A program made the translations under genes and the position numbers. Below are positions 15,866 to 27,508 of a DNA stretch of 64,000 nucleotides, in pieces. Where the stretch lies: assembly GCF_947623445.1 (NCBI RefSeq), contig NC_135243.1, positions 4,094,501 through 4,158,500 on the forward strand, written 5' to 3'. Source of the stretch: Clavelina lepadiformis. Lineage: Eukaryota > Chordata > Ascidiacea > Aplousobranchia > Clavelinidae. The first letter of the stretch is position 1. Each line of letters starts with the position of its first letter. The notes beneath the pieces are model-generated. The model saw only the letters and a program-made list of their open reading frames with translations, did no database searches and had not been told where the DNA came from.

Positions 15866-17543
15866 AGTTTGATGGTTTAATGGTTCTTATGTTAACATTG
15901 TATCATTAGATTGTTTATAGATTCAAACCATATTTTGGTATTTTTACAGGGTAGTTAGAAAAACTGGCATCAGTGCGCAGCTCTCTTAGAAATTCTGTCA
16001 TTGCTCTTAGAGCTGACATCTGTCGTCACTCTTCTGATCAAATCACAACCCGACAAACACGTTGGAGGAGATTTCAAAATTGTTTTAGATTATAAAAATA
16101 AGTTTAGGCTTATGATATTATCATCCGTTTAATCGATTTTTGATTTAAATTGTAATCAAACCCATTTTCGCATTTGTTTTATCCATGCAACGGCGCAACT
16201 TTTCATCAGTCTGTGTCCCACGGAAGAACGACCTTAGTTCCAAGGCTGTTTTGATTTTTCTACCAAATTGTTTATTCAGCAAAGTTGTAGAATGTTCTAG
16301 AGTGTTTACTTCAAAATGCTTTTATCTGTTGTGGTTAAAGTGTTTTTATCGTTTAATAAAAAGGCAAGAGACGCCCAATACGTAGGAAAATATTGTAAAG
16401 TAATGGTACAAGCCAACGACCTAGACCTTCAAGCTCATTTGATGCTATTGCAGTATTGCTTTAGCGCTCCATCAGAATTACGAGCCAGATGTGGCTCTTT
16501 TGATGACGGCAACTGGCTCGCAATTAAATCCTAACTGGCATTTCTTAGCACGGTTGTTATAAAAACAAACTTTTTCTGTAATGTAAGTCGCATTAAAAGT
16601 AAGAAGCATATTATTAAAGAGTAAATTCAGACATTTACCGTTGCCTAAAACTGTTGGTTTTGTTGATAAATGCACACGTTAGTTGCAGTAAGTGTTGAAA
16701 AATATTGTATGGCTCTCACGGAAATACAATTAAAAATATGTAGCTTTCATGGCTCCCTTAGCGAAAAAGTTTCCCTTCCCCTTAGTGCATCACAATCACA
16801 CTGAGATTATAATCTTCAGAGAAACATAGAGTAAACTCTTTATTCACATTTGCAATGGTAATCGATTTTATCATTTTGGATCCCAACGACAATATTGTAA
16901 CAAAACCATAATACAAACCACCACAGAACACAGCCTTCCGTGGAATATTTTGTACTTCAGCTCTCCGTAAATTCTATACAGTGTCTCTTGTACAACGTTA
17001 AAGCTGGAGCCACACATGTTCACTCAGATTACACAGCGTTGATATAAATACAAGCATGTAGAAGAAAACTTATAATATGGTATAATTGAAATTGCTTTCA
17101 CTTAAAACTGAAGTTTCATACTTTAACGCACAAATACGTTCGAGTGACTAGGTAAGTTTCTTTCGGGGAGATTTCGGTATTTGTGTTTCAAAAATTAAAC
17201 TTTTTCACATTAATTAGAGTCAGCGTTACGCTATCTTTGTAACTAAAAAACACCAACGTTTACCCAACGTAGGCCTATACTTCTTTTCTATTTGTATGTA
17301 ATTTGCTATTTTCTATTTTTGTTATGCTTTATCAACGATAGGCTCTCTACAAAAATTGAATGTGCAGTAAACATTTCTGCTTTTTTACCAAAATATATTA
17401 CAGCATTTATTAAGCACATTTCAGACTACAATCGTAAATAACTACACAAAATCACAAATTTGTTATCTTCATTTTTACACAGCGGAGCAAAGTTTTATGC
17501 AGACAACATTACGTGATTCACAGGAATTTTCTGACAACTTTCA
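15866..17543. other. convergent interval between 3' ends of genes D and C
   Basis: Genes D (plus) and C (minus) end tail to tail here. Apart from a possible extra exon of D (16386-16534), nothing coding is convincing. No terminators or polyadenylation sites were assigned. Confidence 0.5.
16386..16534 (+). other. possible alternative last exon of gene D (degenerate C-terminal module)
   Basis: If exon 11 of D is spliced at 15836 (phase 1, donor GTTTTG), it can join 16386, which follows an ACGTAG acceptor, and read in frame to a stop at 16532-16534. The peptide (KVMVQANDLDLQAHLML, then LQYCFSAPSE) weakly resembles the start of the exon-11 module of A, E and F (for example RVVMAIRSLLG, YLCYRHPS). 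The similarity is low and the donor is weak. This could be a decaying C-terminal exon or chance. Confidence 0.3.
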
Positions 17544-19528
17544 CTACGGATTACAATTTGCCGATGACCACGTAGGGAGTTTGCTGTTTGCGGGAATGGG
17601 GGAACAAAATGTTGGGCGAGAATTGTCTTCATTGAGTGTGTGTAGGAAAGGATACTGGGTCACTTCTTTTGGGTCTTCTAAAACAGATTGTGCTTGAATT
17701 AAATGTTATTGCTTTCCTTCTCTTTTTATTGTTATGACTTATGATTTTGATGCCAAATCTTATTAGCTTAATTTTTAGCTGTTTAGTTAAAAGAACACTT
17801 TTTTTAAATTTGGAAGACTTGAAATCTCGGGATCTTTTAGAAAAACTACCTTTAGTCTTAGCACGGAAAGCAACATCAAGAGGTTTTTTCACAGAAGCCA
17901 TTTGTGGTTGGTAGTAGGAGTACTGCTTTGCAATAAACAATGCTTCTTCTGAAGATTTTTCTCCATAAAAATCTAGGTTTCCTTGACTCAGCATTCGAAA
18001 AGCTACGAATACAAAACAACGCGAAATAATTACCGATTGCCAGTTATATCTATCGCACCGTTAAAGATATTATTGTGACACGACGTCTACAAATAATTAA
18101 ACAATCAACGCATGAAACGATGAAATTGTTTCTAACATAAAATATAACAAATACCGGCATTTGCGTCTGGTCTTTCAGCCTCGTTTGTGGATCCACATTT
18201 TATCACCGTATCCTTCATCTTGTTAAAGATGGAAATATCTACGTCGTTGCCACCCAAATTCTCTTCAAGTTGGGCGAAGTTGGTAGCTCTGTGGCCGAGG
18301 GATGTGAGGTAGCCATACTCGGCTGCAGTCAAAATACGACGAGTGATGATCTCGTAAGCTACATGTGAAGCACTGCAAACAACGTAAGTTAGTTTGGAAT
18401 AATAAATCAACATACATACGGTAAAAATTGATAATATTACGCTGATAAATTTACCTATAAATGTCGAGAAGCTTTTGATGTTCAGGACTTTCTAAAACGT
18501 GGATTCGGTTTTCAAAAACGTCACCGCCTTCACTGATATCGCGGGTTCCCTGAATATTGCTCAACTTAACAGTCAACTTTCTCGTTAGTAAGATATTCCT
18601 AGAAGATACATTTCCGTGAGCAACAGATTTTGTGTCGCTGTAATTGTGTAGATACCGTAACGCCTGAAACAGTTCTAAAAGCATGCGCTGTCTCAGCCAC
18701 CATGGGATGTCAGGAACGTAAACTGTTGAACCCAAGAAGCCTCCTAGATCTCCGCATTCAGCGATTTCAAGCGCGATACCGCCGAAGCCAGGCCATTTCA
18801 AGACGCCATACAATCGTATGATGTTTTCGTGGTCAAACATCTTTATTTTTTCTGCTTCATGCAACATTCTGAAGCAAGATTACAAAACTAAAATTTAAAA
18901 CTCTGTAAATTTTATTGGCGTCAAATGTTTTCCAACAGCTTAACGTTGTAGAAATTTTTCTGCTTCTATATTTTTAAGTTTTTGTCAAATATCAAGCGTA
19001 TAAAATTAATTTTTTCCACTTATCGTTACACACGTAATTATAATAAATTTGTTGGAATAATGTGAAAAAAGTGCTTTGGAAGCCAACAAAATGCATACAT
19101 GTAATGTAATATAAATGTAATAAAAGCGTATGTAGCTAATTAGGGTTTAACCAACTTATTCGACCTACTCTACATGCAAATGCAAATAAATAAACAAAAA
19201 CACAGTGATACCTAAGTTTAGGTATAGTAACGGGAAATAAAGTATTTAACACAAATAGCTGCACGTGGCATTATCATCTAAGCATAATTTACTGCTTTAC
19301 AGAAAAAAATTATCCATCACAGCTCGCTTACATTCTAAAGCCTTCGTTTTCATCTTTAGGCAATATCCCGAAAAGGTTTAATCGCCGTTTGAAAACTTTG
19401 ACAACCACCCAATCCAAGTCATTATGATGACATTTGCACACTGTCATGTTCTCTTTCTTTCCAAGACGGTCTCCTTTACCGGTGTAGAATTCATTGGCGT
19501 CGTAGCGGTGAAAATCGCTGAATGACAT
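17544..19528 (-). CDS. gene C: kinase-like protein without ZU5 (5 exons)
   Basis: Exons: 19332-19528, 18455-18868, 18155-18372, 17850-18002 and 17544-17677, about 371 aa, all in frame with GT/AG junctions. Lysine (VVVKVF) and helix-C Glu (MLHEAEKI) are kept. The catalytic loop reads HGNVSSRN and the DFG site SNIQG, so both catalytic Asp residues are lost and this is a probable pseudokinase. Exon 4 has the conserved LDFYGEKSSEEA pattern found in all members. The last exon gives a short polar tail (starting EDPKEVTQYP) and ends at TAG. No ZU5 exon lies between its stop and gene D. Its domain layout matches gene B, and the two share upstream sequence, so B and C probably form a short-form subfamily. 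Confidence 0.82.
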
Positions 19529-19974
19529 GGTTAAGATTAATGACTAACTAAATACACCACACAGTGATTTATTATTTCCCAGACGTTGTTCTGTAAGTGT
19601 AAACAAGAAGTTTTTATCACCGTCAGTTAAAACATCAGTTTATCAATTAGCAAGCAGCTTGCAAATTATGCTCAATATTTGAGGTACAGTAAATTTAAAA
19701 AAGCTTTAAAGGCATACTTCAACATCATATTCCAGAATCCAGAATATGGGTTTACTTTTACCGGTACAAAGACTAGTCTTTTTCTTAACAAGGCAGTAAG
19801 CGTGTTTGAGAAACGGTTAATTCTAGCAGAATTAATCCATTACAAAATGGTAGCAAAAATACTTCCAACTACAATGATTGACTACTAATTACTGCCCCTA
19901 GATACAGACCGTGGGTGAAGCTTTAAACCTACAAACAGGAAAAGCTAAAGATAACACAAGAAAGGCATCAATCA

Positions 19975-20095
19975 ATTCTAGCAGGTCTGAAAACTTGCTT
20001 TGCAAAACTCGGTTCTTAAAATATGAGAAAAACGCAGCTAATCAACGTGGCCAGCCGGCGGCATCATATGAACTCGTGGAATGTTGAACTTAATT
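19975..20095. repeat. upstream segment shared with gene B 5' flank
   Basis: Counterpart of 11395-11510. It includes 'agctaatcaacgtggccag' followed by 'cggcggcatca'. See that entry for the comparison. Confidence 0.55.
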
Positions 20096-20198
20096 TCAAA
20101 AATGCAATTATACAACGTGATAGGAAAAGTAAAACGTTGGATTGCTGAAGAACGGCCAGACGTTGTTGAAACGTTAAACCAACCAACATTATTATAGG

Positions 20199-20525
20199 CA
20201 GGGTTGCCATACCGTCTTTACTTCTAAGATTTGTCCTTATTTTAAAGGTCCGTGACTTAGAAAATATTTTTATTCTTTTTTCTAAGAAATGTCCTTATTT
20301 TCACTTGCGTCCTTATTTTTAGAGCAGAGGTTCGTATTTTGGGCATTTTGACACCTTTAGTATACCATTTTGTACCAAAGAGATACCAAAACTAAGAACA
20401 TGCAGATAGTGTCTCGTTTTTTTAGGAACACTGGTTGCTTTCTCCTGTTGTGCACTGTTTAAGGTGGTATTCGTCTTTCGTTTCCTAGTCGTGCTTTTTT
20501 TGAGTTGAGACCGACGGTAACCCTG
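20199..20525. mobile_element. non-autonomous hAT-like element (327 bp) with 8-bp TSD
   Basis: The left end begins CAGGGTTGCCATACCGTC and the right end, on the reverse strand, begins CAGGGTTACCGTC. These are imperfect terminal inverted repeats of the CAGGG type common in hAT elements. The flanking octamer ATTATAGG is directly repeated at 20191-20198 and 20526-20533, which matches the 8-bp target duplication of hAT transposases. It has no transposase ORF. The interior has repeated 'gtccttatttt' words. Confidence 0.88.
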
Positions 20526-21854
20526 ATTATAGGCCATGAACTCAGTAACTGTTATAAATATTTGTATGTGGGATTAGTGTTTAATAGTTTGAGGGACCAA
20601 AACCATTTCTTAAATTTCGCCAAAGGTTTCTCAAAATCTATTGTTCTGCAACTAATTGTTTTTACATACTTAGATAACATTACAGCAATTAATTAAATTA
20701 TCTTATTAGTCGCCGAAACTTAATCTTTAAAATATCCGGAGTAAAATGTCTTTGAGTATATATTTCAAGGAGAATCAAAGCTCGACGGTATGGTAGGTTA
20801 TATACGTAAATTCAGCTTCTAGCTTTTTGCATTTAGCTGAGTTACTGTTTTAATATCGAGGTGTTCTGAAGTTTGTCTACTTTTGAATTTTTTTCTAATT
20901 ATTGTTATATACACACTGTAAATACTTGTCCAAGTTTATTGTAAAAGAAAAAGAAGCTTTAACCTAAGTATAACAAACGATCGATGTACAGTATATTAAC
21001 CAAATTACTTTGGGTATGAGTATTTTTCAGAACCGCTATAAAATATAAATCTGGTCCTTTCCTTACAGTACGTAACAATTCTACTCTTTATTTCGTGCCA
21101 CCGTTCTTTGTTTCAATGCTCGATCTTTGGACCAAAAAGCATCCGGATGAGAGCTCAGAAAAGTATATATACCTGTTGCTGGTTGGCAGCGTTAAGCTTG
21201 TTTTGTTGATTTCACTTCTAAGTTTCTTAAGAGTATTTTTGCTTTATGTTAAAATACCATTATCTAGTTTGTTTTTTGGGAACATATTTTAAATGCAAAA
21301 GTGTCCGTGCAGTCATATAAATAAAAAAATAAAATTGTGGTAAAAAGCAATGGTTAATTAACTTAATTAATTGGTTGATCAACTTCACTCAGACAATAAA
21401 ACGGAATTTATTTCACTGAAGTGCAGTTGTAAAAATCTCCACATAAGCAGGGTTACTTAAAATAAACACGTCAGTCTGACGTCACTTAAAAGCTGTCCAG
21501 AAACAAATCTAATCAAAACGCAAAAAAAGAAAATCGTAAACCATTAACGCATACTACAACAATATACGAGTGACGCATAAATCGGCAAACTTTGATTAAA
21601 AAATTAATTAAAGATTAATGACTTTATTGTGAAACAAACCACAAAATATCTCAAGTGAAATCGAGCAACAAACTAGAAACATTGTGAAATCATCTTTTAC
21701 TATTAATGCGCTAAAGTTGAAGGTGATTGTTGGACATGGATGGAACTTAAACAAATGATTTTACAACAACGCACGTTCGAATGCGATAAACGTTTAAAGT
21801 TAAAACTGATGAGATTAAAGCACACCTAATAAGCCAAGTGAATTATCATAGTCA

Positions 21855-22110
21855 TATGGTACAACAGCGTAGCTTTGTTACGTTGTTTTACGCTTGGTTG
21901 TCATTCCGCAGTCTTTTCTGCCTCCGGGCGGAAGCGCTTGTCGATTTGGCTGCGCCTTGTCTGTTGCTACAACCAGTATGATGATATTCTACCGATGCCT
22001 GTACTGCTGTGTAGATGTGTCTAACTTTTACCGTTTTGAAAATACAATCATATAGTTAACTGCAGGTCTCTTCGAACCAGCACTAGAGAAAGGCCGGTAA
22101 CAACTTTTCA
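21855..22110 (+). repeat. dispersed repeat, SINE-like, copy 1
   Basis: About 250 bp that match the reverse complement of 29585-29830. Shared words include 'gttaactgcaggtct' (with 'tttaactgcaggtct'), 'ttcgaaccagca', 'aaggccggtaaca' and 'ctgcct..gg.cgga.gcgct'. On the opposite strand the repeat contains GGTTCGAA, which resembles a Pol III B box, so a tRNA-derived SINE is possible. I did not find a clear A box. Confidence 0.65.
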
Positions 22111-22607
22111 TTTTCTTCCTGATTGAACAAACCGGAATTTCGTTTGCACCAACTGCAAGAGTGTTCGTGACATTATTGGTCCTGGTGTAAAAAAGCATTT
22201 TTAACTTTCTCTTTTGGTTATTTTAACACTTCGTTGCTTTTCTGGTGTATTTTAATTTCTTTACGACATTTGTAAAATTTTCTTGAGTTCTTGAGCAAAA
22301 GTTTTCTTGAAAAATACAAACATTACATGAACAGCAACTAAAAACGATAAAAACATTCAACAAATATCAACTCACAAGATAAGTTTTTTGCTTTACAACG
22401 CCGTGAGGTAAAAAATATTATAAAATCACAAAATAAACAACCTTTCAGGTGGTTAATTTCTGGTCCATCATAAAACCAATAACAATTAATATATGATAGA
22501 AAATTCACCACACGCTTTGTTTGGGTAAACGTATCAAAAATTAAACCAGAAGTGGATAAAGTAAGTAATTTCAATTGGTCTTTATAAACCAAAAATATTT
22601 TCAAAAT

Positions 22608-25600
22608 TCAAACCAATGTTATTTTGTTTTCGGCAGGTTCCACTTCATTTTGAGGTTGAGAAAGTCCTTCCAAACCTGTCGAAAGGGTCCAGTAAGCAGG
22701 AGTAACCTTTGCTAATCGACCTGAAAATAAAAACACAAACATATGATATTAAACGCTGGGAACCTTTAAAGCAAAAATGGATGTCAGAACGAAAAAGGTT
22801 TCTTGTCTTTCTTTATGAAAACATGTTCCTGTGTAAATTTTGTACTAAGTCGATTTTGTGAAAAAGAATATTTGCGGTTCGTGACAATGTAACTTGTACA
22901 GAGTCTCGAGTGAAACATTATTTGGCAAATTACCAGTTTAAAGAAAGAGACCAACCTCGCGATAATGGTTTGGGGAAATAAAAGCATTTTCCATGGACAC
23001 ATTTTTTCTTTGATTTGGATTCAATTGTGCATGTAATAAATTTATCTTCATATTTCGTGTTCTGCACTGGAACATAGAAACTTGTTTGTAAGAGAAATCC
23101 TTGTTCGAAAACATCCCTGCCGCTATGAATCCTCTTCTTTGGTTGGATGGAGAAATCTTTACTTGACAACGCAAAGACCAAATCATCGGAACTTTAAAAG
23201 ATACTTGCTGTTAAATTATTTTATAATAGCTTTTCTGCGGAATCTTTAACTGCGTTTAATATACGTATATAATTAATGTTTCATAGCAAAAGTACATGCA
23301 TTTTTTAAAAGTACTTTTCTAACTACCATTTTAAATAGCTAAAAATGTGTTCTGGGTTAACTTCCAACCTGACAATCGCAATTCCATATACGCCTTCATT
23401 CGCGCGTAACTTATCACAAGAATTCACGATATTGTCACGAATTTCGCAAGTGATGTATGGATTAAAAAATCTGCTTGGATTGCGGTAGCATATGTACGTT
23501 AACTGCTTTTTGTGTAAGCCAATGTTATTTTGAGATTTAAGGACAACTCTTTGCCTAAATAGAAGGGAAGCAAAAATAACGCTGTAAAAGTTCAGTATGA
23601 TAAAGGTTTCTACAAAAACACCAGCACCGTTAAAATATTTTTTAGTTACCAAGATAAAAAATCATCTTGAAAAACAATGGACATCGGAAAGAAATGTTGA
23701 ATTTCATTTAAATCTTTCCATACTTTACCATCTTTGCTTTTCTGGGGCTGAAAGAAAACATAACGTTAAATTGCTATAAGCAATGCAATGGCATGAAAGC
23801 TAAATTATCATGTCTTCAATTTACCGTAACTTTAAGGGGACAATCAAAAACATAGCAAGTTGGAAGTCGTATGGATACTAATTTCAGAAATTTGTGGGCC
23901 GGTACACAGCCGAGTGTTGGCGTGAGAATTTGTACGTTATGCCTCTATTGCAAAATAAAATAATAAAGTAATCAGTAAGGTAGTTCACTATAAAGTGTTG
24001 GCTAATTCTTGTTAACGATAGTTAACAGAATTTAAACCTTGTAATGAGCTCTACCATGAAGCAACATAAACGTAAACTCGTGAGTTTTTTGAAGGGCTCC
24101 TGCCGGAATGTTAATCTCACATTCACATACATTAATTACACCGCCTCGACGCCCAATCTTCTGAAACAAAAAATAATAGTATGTCGACAAGTTTTAAGCT
24201 ATGTAAAGACAAAATAACGAAACAAATTAGACAGAAAACTTTGTCATGTACTGCGTGTGTTTCGTTCACAAATTGTATTGCGACCGGAGGTGACCAAGAA
24301 CTATGAGTTGAAGTGACTTCAACATCATCATCTCCTGCAAAATTTAAGTTGGTTTGAAAAGGTAAAGGCTATGATAAACTACTTTCAAATACGATCTGAC
24401 AACGATGCAGTATTTTGGTTCTTTTGAGAGATACGTTTCACACAATTTTCCCTTTCGCATTATATTTATGTGCACTCGTCTTTTTTGTATTAATTTAGTT
24501 GGAAGATACTTTTAGGCATTACAAAATTAATTGTTAATTACAATACGTTGAACGCATTAAACAAAGCAATATTTTTTACCAAGGTTGCAGGATGATGTCT
24601 TCTCTGTTGCATCGATTGAAACTTTTGGAGAAACGTTTTTGTCTACGAGTGTTGAACCACCACGTACGCTGCAATTCAAGGAGCCATCAAGAGAAAAAAT
24701 TGAATCTTTTGCCATGTGGTCAATAAAAAGAGTATCTATAGTACAGAAAAATGTTTGATAAAAATTAATTACAACATTTCCAATGGAAGCAACTACATGA
24801 ATGTTTACTTGCATTTTAACTATTTCGACAGAAAAGTTTCAGTGCATTTTAACAATATGCAGTAATTCAAGTTTTATTGTATTAAATTTTTAGCAGAAAA
24901 CAACTATTTACGGCTTGAATATTTTTCCAGAAAAATGTAAGCTTTACAGAAAAGCGTGGAAAGTCTTTTTGTCTTTATCATCGCCCCGTGAAGTAAACTT
25001 ACTTTTAAAAATACCTTCTAAGCCTATTTCTCCCAAACTTTTGCTGCATCCAGGTTTACACTCTTTCGGAGATCCCGGATAGATTTTATAGTTTGGACTA
25101 TAGGTACTTTGTTTCTTTCGACGGATTGTGGCTTCTTCGTTTTCTAATAAATATACAATACTTGAAGAAAAACATAAAAACAGGACCAATTTTCTTATGG
25201 CTTGCTTTTTGTATTTATCAGCTCTGCTTCGTTTTTTTATTTTGTTTCATGTCAAGTTAATTATTAACGTTAAATTTTGCAATAACATGGTGTCTGGTAA
25301 AATGGATATTTTATATTTTGCAAGAAAATTTTATCTTCGTAGAAAAGGGTTGGACGTGCTTTAATATTTATCGCCCAATGAAGCACACTTACTTTCAAAA
25401 ATATCTTCAAAGTCTGTTTCTAGCAAACTCTTGCTACATCCAGGACTACACTGTATAGGAGGTTCAGGATAGATTTCAGACTTTGGACTATAGGCACTGT
25501 GTTTCTTTCGACGGCTTGTGGCTTCCTTATTTTCTAATAAAGATATCATATAGGACGTAATTCAAAAGGAAATACTAAAATCAAAAATACTAAAATACTA

Positions 25601-27508
25601 AAGCACTAAATGAAAAAGATTCGTTCGTGAAAAGACAGGGGTCATATTTCTTATAACACAGCTACTTCGTTTTTTATTTTTGTTTGGCAGGTAAATTAAT
25701 TGTTAACATTCAATATTTAGTTGATATTCTATGTTCTAGTTTAATTTATTTCATTTCTTTCCTTTTGTTTTAAGTTTACCATACTGTAGCATTGATAATA
25801 TCACAGGAATTACAGATCCTTCAACAAATAATAATAAACTTTAACAGTTATTTTTGAAAAACATTAAGAAATTAATTCTTTCAGTAAGGAAAATTTACCT
25901 GTAGGCTTTGGACGAGACACAAAATCAAGAGTTTCTATCTTAGAAAATGATTGTGCTTGGCAAGACGGAATTAGTTCGGAAGTGTTTTTAGATTTTTTGA
26001 CTTTGAGGAATCTTACATTTCTTTGGCTTAAGAGTCGAACAACTAAAAATAACTTCCAAATAAATTCGACATATAAACATACCTTCTTTACTGTCATGCT
26101 TTCTAACGTGGTAAAATGTAACGATCCATGCTAACATTAACCAAATTATTAACGAAAATGATATAAAAACCATTTTTTTTACAAAAAAAGGGCTTAAATT
26201 ACCAAAATCTGCATCCAGCTTATCCGACCTGTTCATTCCGCTACATTTCAACATAACTTTTTTCATAGTTTTAAAAATGGAGAAATCGTTGGCGTTCTTG
26301 CTCAATTTATCTTCAAGTTGGGTGAGGTTGGCGGCTGTGTCACCGAAAGATGCGAGGTAGCCAAACTCAACCGGAGTCAAGATACAGCGAGTGATGATTT
26401 CATAAGCTACCTGTGAAGCGCTGCAGTCAGCAGAAGAAATACGTTTAAAACATTAATCTAACACAAAACGTAGAACAAAAAAATACTTATGCATAACCTT
26501 AAAGTGAAACCAAACCTGTAAATGTCCAGGAATTTCTGATGTTTAGGAGTTTTTAGAACATTTAACCAACCACCTTCACAAATCGAGGCCTCTTTGTCAA
26601 ACGTACTGGTGTTGCCAATTTCCTTACAATCATTCAATTTAACGACATGATCTTTCGTCAGTAAGATGTTTTGTGACTTTACATTCCCGTGCACAAATGA
26701 TTTTGTGTCGCTGTGATTGTGCAGATACCGCAACGCTTGGAATAATTCTAAAAGCATTCGCTTTCTCAGCCACCATGGAATGTCAGGCACCTCATCTTTT
26801 GCGCGCAAAAAAGATTCCAGATTACCACCTTCTGCCAGTTCCAATACGATTCCCTCAAAGCCTGGCTTTTTTGCGACACCGTGAAACTGTATGATGTTGT
26901 CATGGTTCAGCTTTTTAAGCTTTTCCGCTTCACAAAGTATTCTGTAATGTGGTATACACAAACTATATTATTGAAAAGTTAACGCTGAGTTCAATGAATA
27001 TTTCATAGAACTTGTCAACAAGTTATAGAATAATATTAAAATCACAGAAAACGTTTAACACTGTTAAAAAGCGCAAAAAGATCCCAAGAATTGAGTTTAT
27101 TTTTATGAAATTTGCAATCAGAAGCAATTTACTGTATTATAAAAATAATATAGTTATAGTATATGTCAAATATTTACAGAAGTAATTTCAAACTTGTTTT
27201 AACACAAGGCTTCCGATAATTCATACCATAAGTTTAAGGACGTTTAAGTATGCACGCTGTCAAGACTGCCCAGTGCTGTTATGCAGCATCTTTGCAAAAC
27301 ACTTAACTTACGTTTCTAATTCATAAATGTCTTCTTTCGACAACGATTCGAAAGAAGTTTGTTGACGTCTTAAAACCTTGATGACAACAGGACCCAGCTT
27401 ATCATGGTACCCTTTCTGTACTGAAAAATTTCCTTTTCCCTCAAAGTCGATGGTATCGATATTGAAGTCAGAGGCATTGTAACATGGGTAGTTGCTAAAA
27501 GACATCAT
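22608..27508 (-). CDS. gene E: kinase-like + ZU5 + C-terminal UPA-position protein (14 exons)
   Basis: Exons: 27312-27508, 26516-26941, 26203-26420, 25899-26042, 25393-25533, 25003-25143, 24580-24735, 24252-24334, 24038-24160, 23825-23944, 23650-23747, 23369-23554, 22956-23191 and 22608-22720, about 793 aa. The phase chain is unbroken. The kinase-like domain has VVIKVL lysine and helix-C Glu (ILCEAEKL), but the catalytic loop is HGNVKSQN and the DFG site NDCKE, so it is a probable pseudokinase. Exons 5 and 6 are tandem duplicates, each 141 nt, with RRKK, YSP and PGCSKSL. Exon 8 gives the SPPVAIQFVNETHA strand. Exons 9-11 complete ZU5 (GGVINV, IPAGAL, LTPTLGCVPAHKF). Exons 12-13 carry the shared module (ICYRNPS, FEQGFLL). 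A short last exon ends LSQPQNEVEPAENK at TGA. The start may be either of two adjacent Met codons (27508 or 27505). It is flanked by inverted copies of one dispersed repeat. Confidence 0.85.
25003..25533 (-). repeat. tandem exon duplication inside gene E (exons 5 and 6)
   Basis: Exons at 25393-25533 and 25003-25143 are both 141 nt, phase 1 to phase 1. They encode 47-residue segments with about 29 identical positions (for example EAT.RRKK.S.YSP, PGCSKSL). The introns also share sequence: acceptor tctaataa..atat, donor ..AAAGTAAGT, and a T-rich block followed by 'taatt.ttaac'. The duplicated unit is about 390 bp. Confidence 0.92.

Larger units (their letters stand above)
19529..22607. other. intergenic region upstream of gene C, downstream of gene E
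   Basis: About 3 kb with no supported exon. It holds the gene C upstream segment (19975-20095), a 327-bp hAT-like element (20199-20525) and a dispersed repeat (21855-22110). The remaining open frames are short and lack family motifs. Confidence 0.6.

Noticed and set aside
20319-20537. Lys/Arg-rich minus-strand ORF
   Set aside because: It lies across the right end of the 327-bp hAT-like element and includes terminal-repeat sequence. No domain was recognised.
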